This document shows positions 5,597 through 5,601 of a stretch of 5,601 nucleotides of DNA, piece by piece (position 1 is the stretch's first letter; each line of letters opens with the position of its first letter). The notes under the pieces are model-generated. The model did no database searches, had not been told where the DNA came from, and saw nothing but the letters and a program-made list of their open reading frames with translations. Source of the DNA: an uncultured bacterium (GTDB taxonomy: Bacteria; Cyanobacteriota; Vampirovibrionia; Gastranaerophilales; Gastranaerophilaceae); contig CAQTPN010000094.1 of assembly GCA_948888345.1 (NCBI GenBank), forward strand, positions 1-5,601. The letters run 5' to 3'. The translations under genes were made by a program, and so were the position numbers.

Positions 5597-5601
5597 AATA
5601 A

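Overview
This AT-rich window (roughly 30% G+C by eye) carries six protein genes, is densely packed, and most likely comes from a diderm bacterium. The main evidence for two membranes is the MCE/MlaD-type lipid-transport protein at the right end, supported by an envelope-type family 2 glycosyltransferase at the left end. The AT-rich base composition and gene mix would fit an uncultured gut lineage such as Gastranaerophilales (Vampirovibrionia/Melainabacteria). That placement is a guess from general impression, not something the sequence proves.

Layout: (1) 1-1038, minus strand, a glycosyltransferase cut by the left edge. (2) 1039-1363, a 325-base divergent intergenic region with a candidate promoter for each flanking gene and a strong GC-headed hairpin between them (1171-1205). 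(3) 1364-2134, plus strand, an unrecognised basic protein with two probable winged-helix segments, possibly a phage- or plasmid-type DNA-binding or replication protein. (4) 2237-3789, plus strand, three closely spaced genes with good ribosome sites: a small beta-rich baseplate-like protein, a tail-fibre-like protein with a coiled-coil shaft and C-terminal head, and a small protein resembling phage tail-fibre assembly or XkdW-like proteins. (5) 3894-4664, plus strand, an HpcH/HpaI aldolase/citrate lyase-family TIM barrel, preceded by a five-codon mini-ORF that overlaps its start. (6) 4667-5596, minus strand, the MlaD-family protein, converging on the aldolase gene with two bases between the stop codons.

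The outer genes (glycosyltransferase, MlaD) look like ordinary chromosomal envelope genes. The middle (about 1206-3789) looks like a small phage-derived receptor-binding module with a DNA-binding protein. No capsid, terminase, portal, tape-measure, lysis or integrase gene is visible, so it is either a prophage remnant, the edge of something reorganised, or a retained module for a tail-like particle encoded elsewhere. The aldolase-like gene follows the cassette on the same strand, but its family is metabolic and it may not belong with the phage genes.
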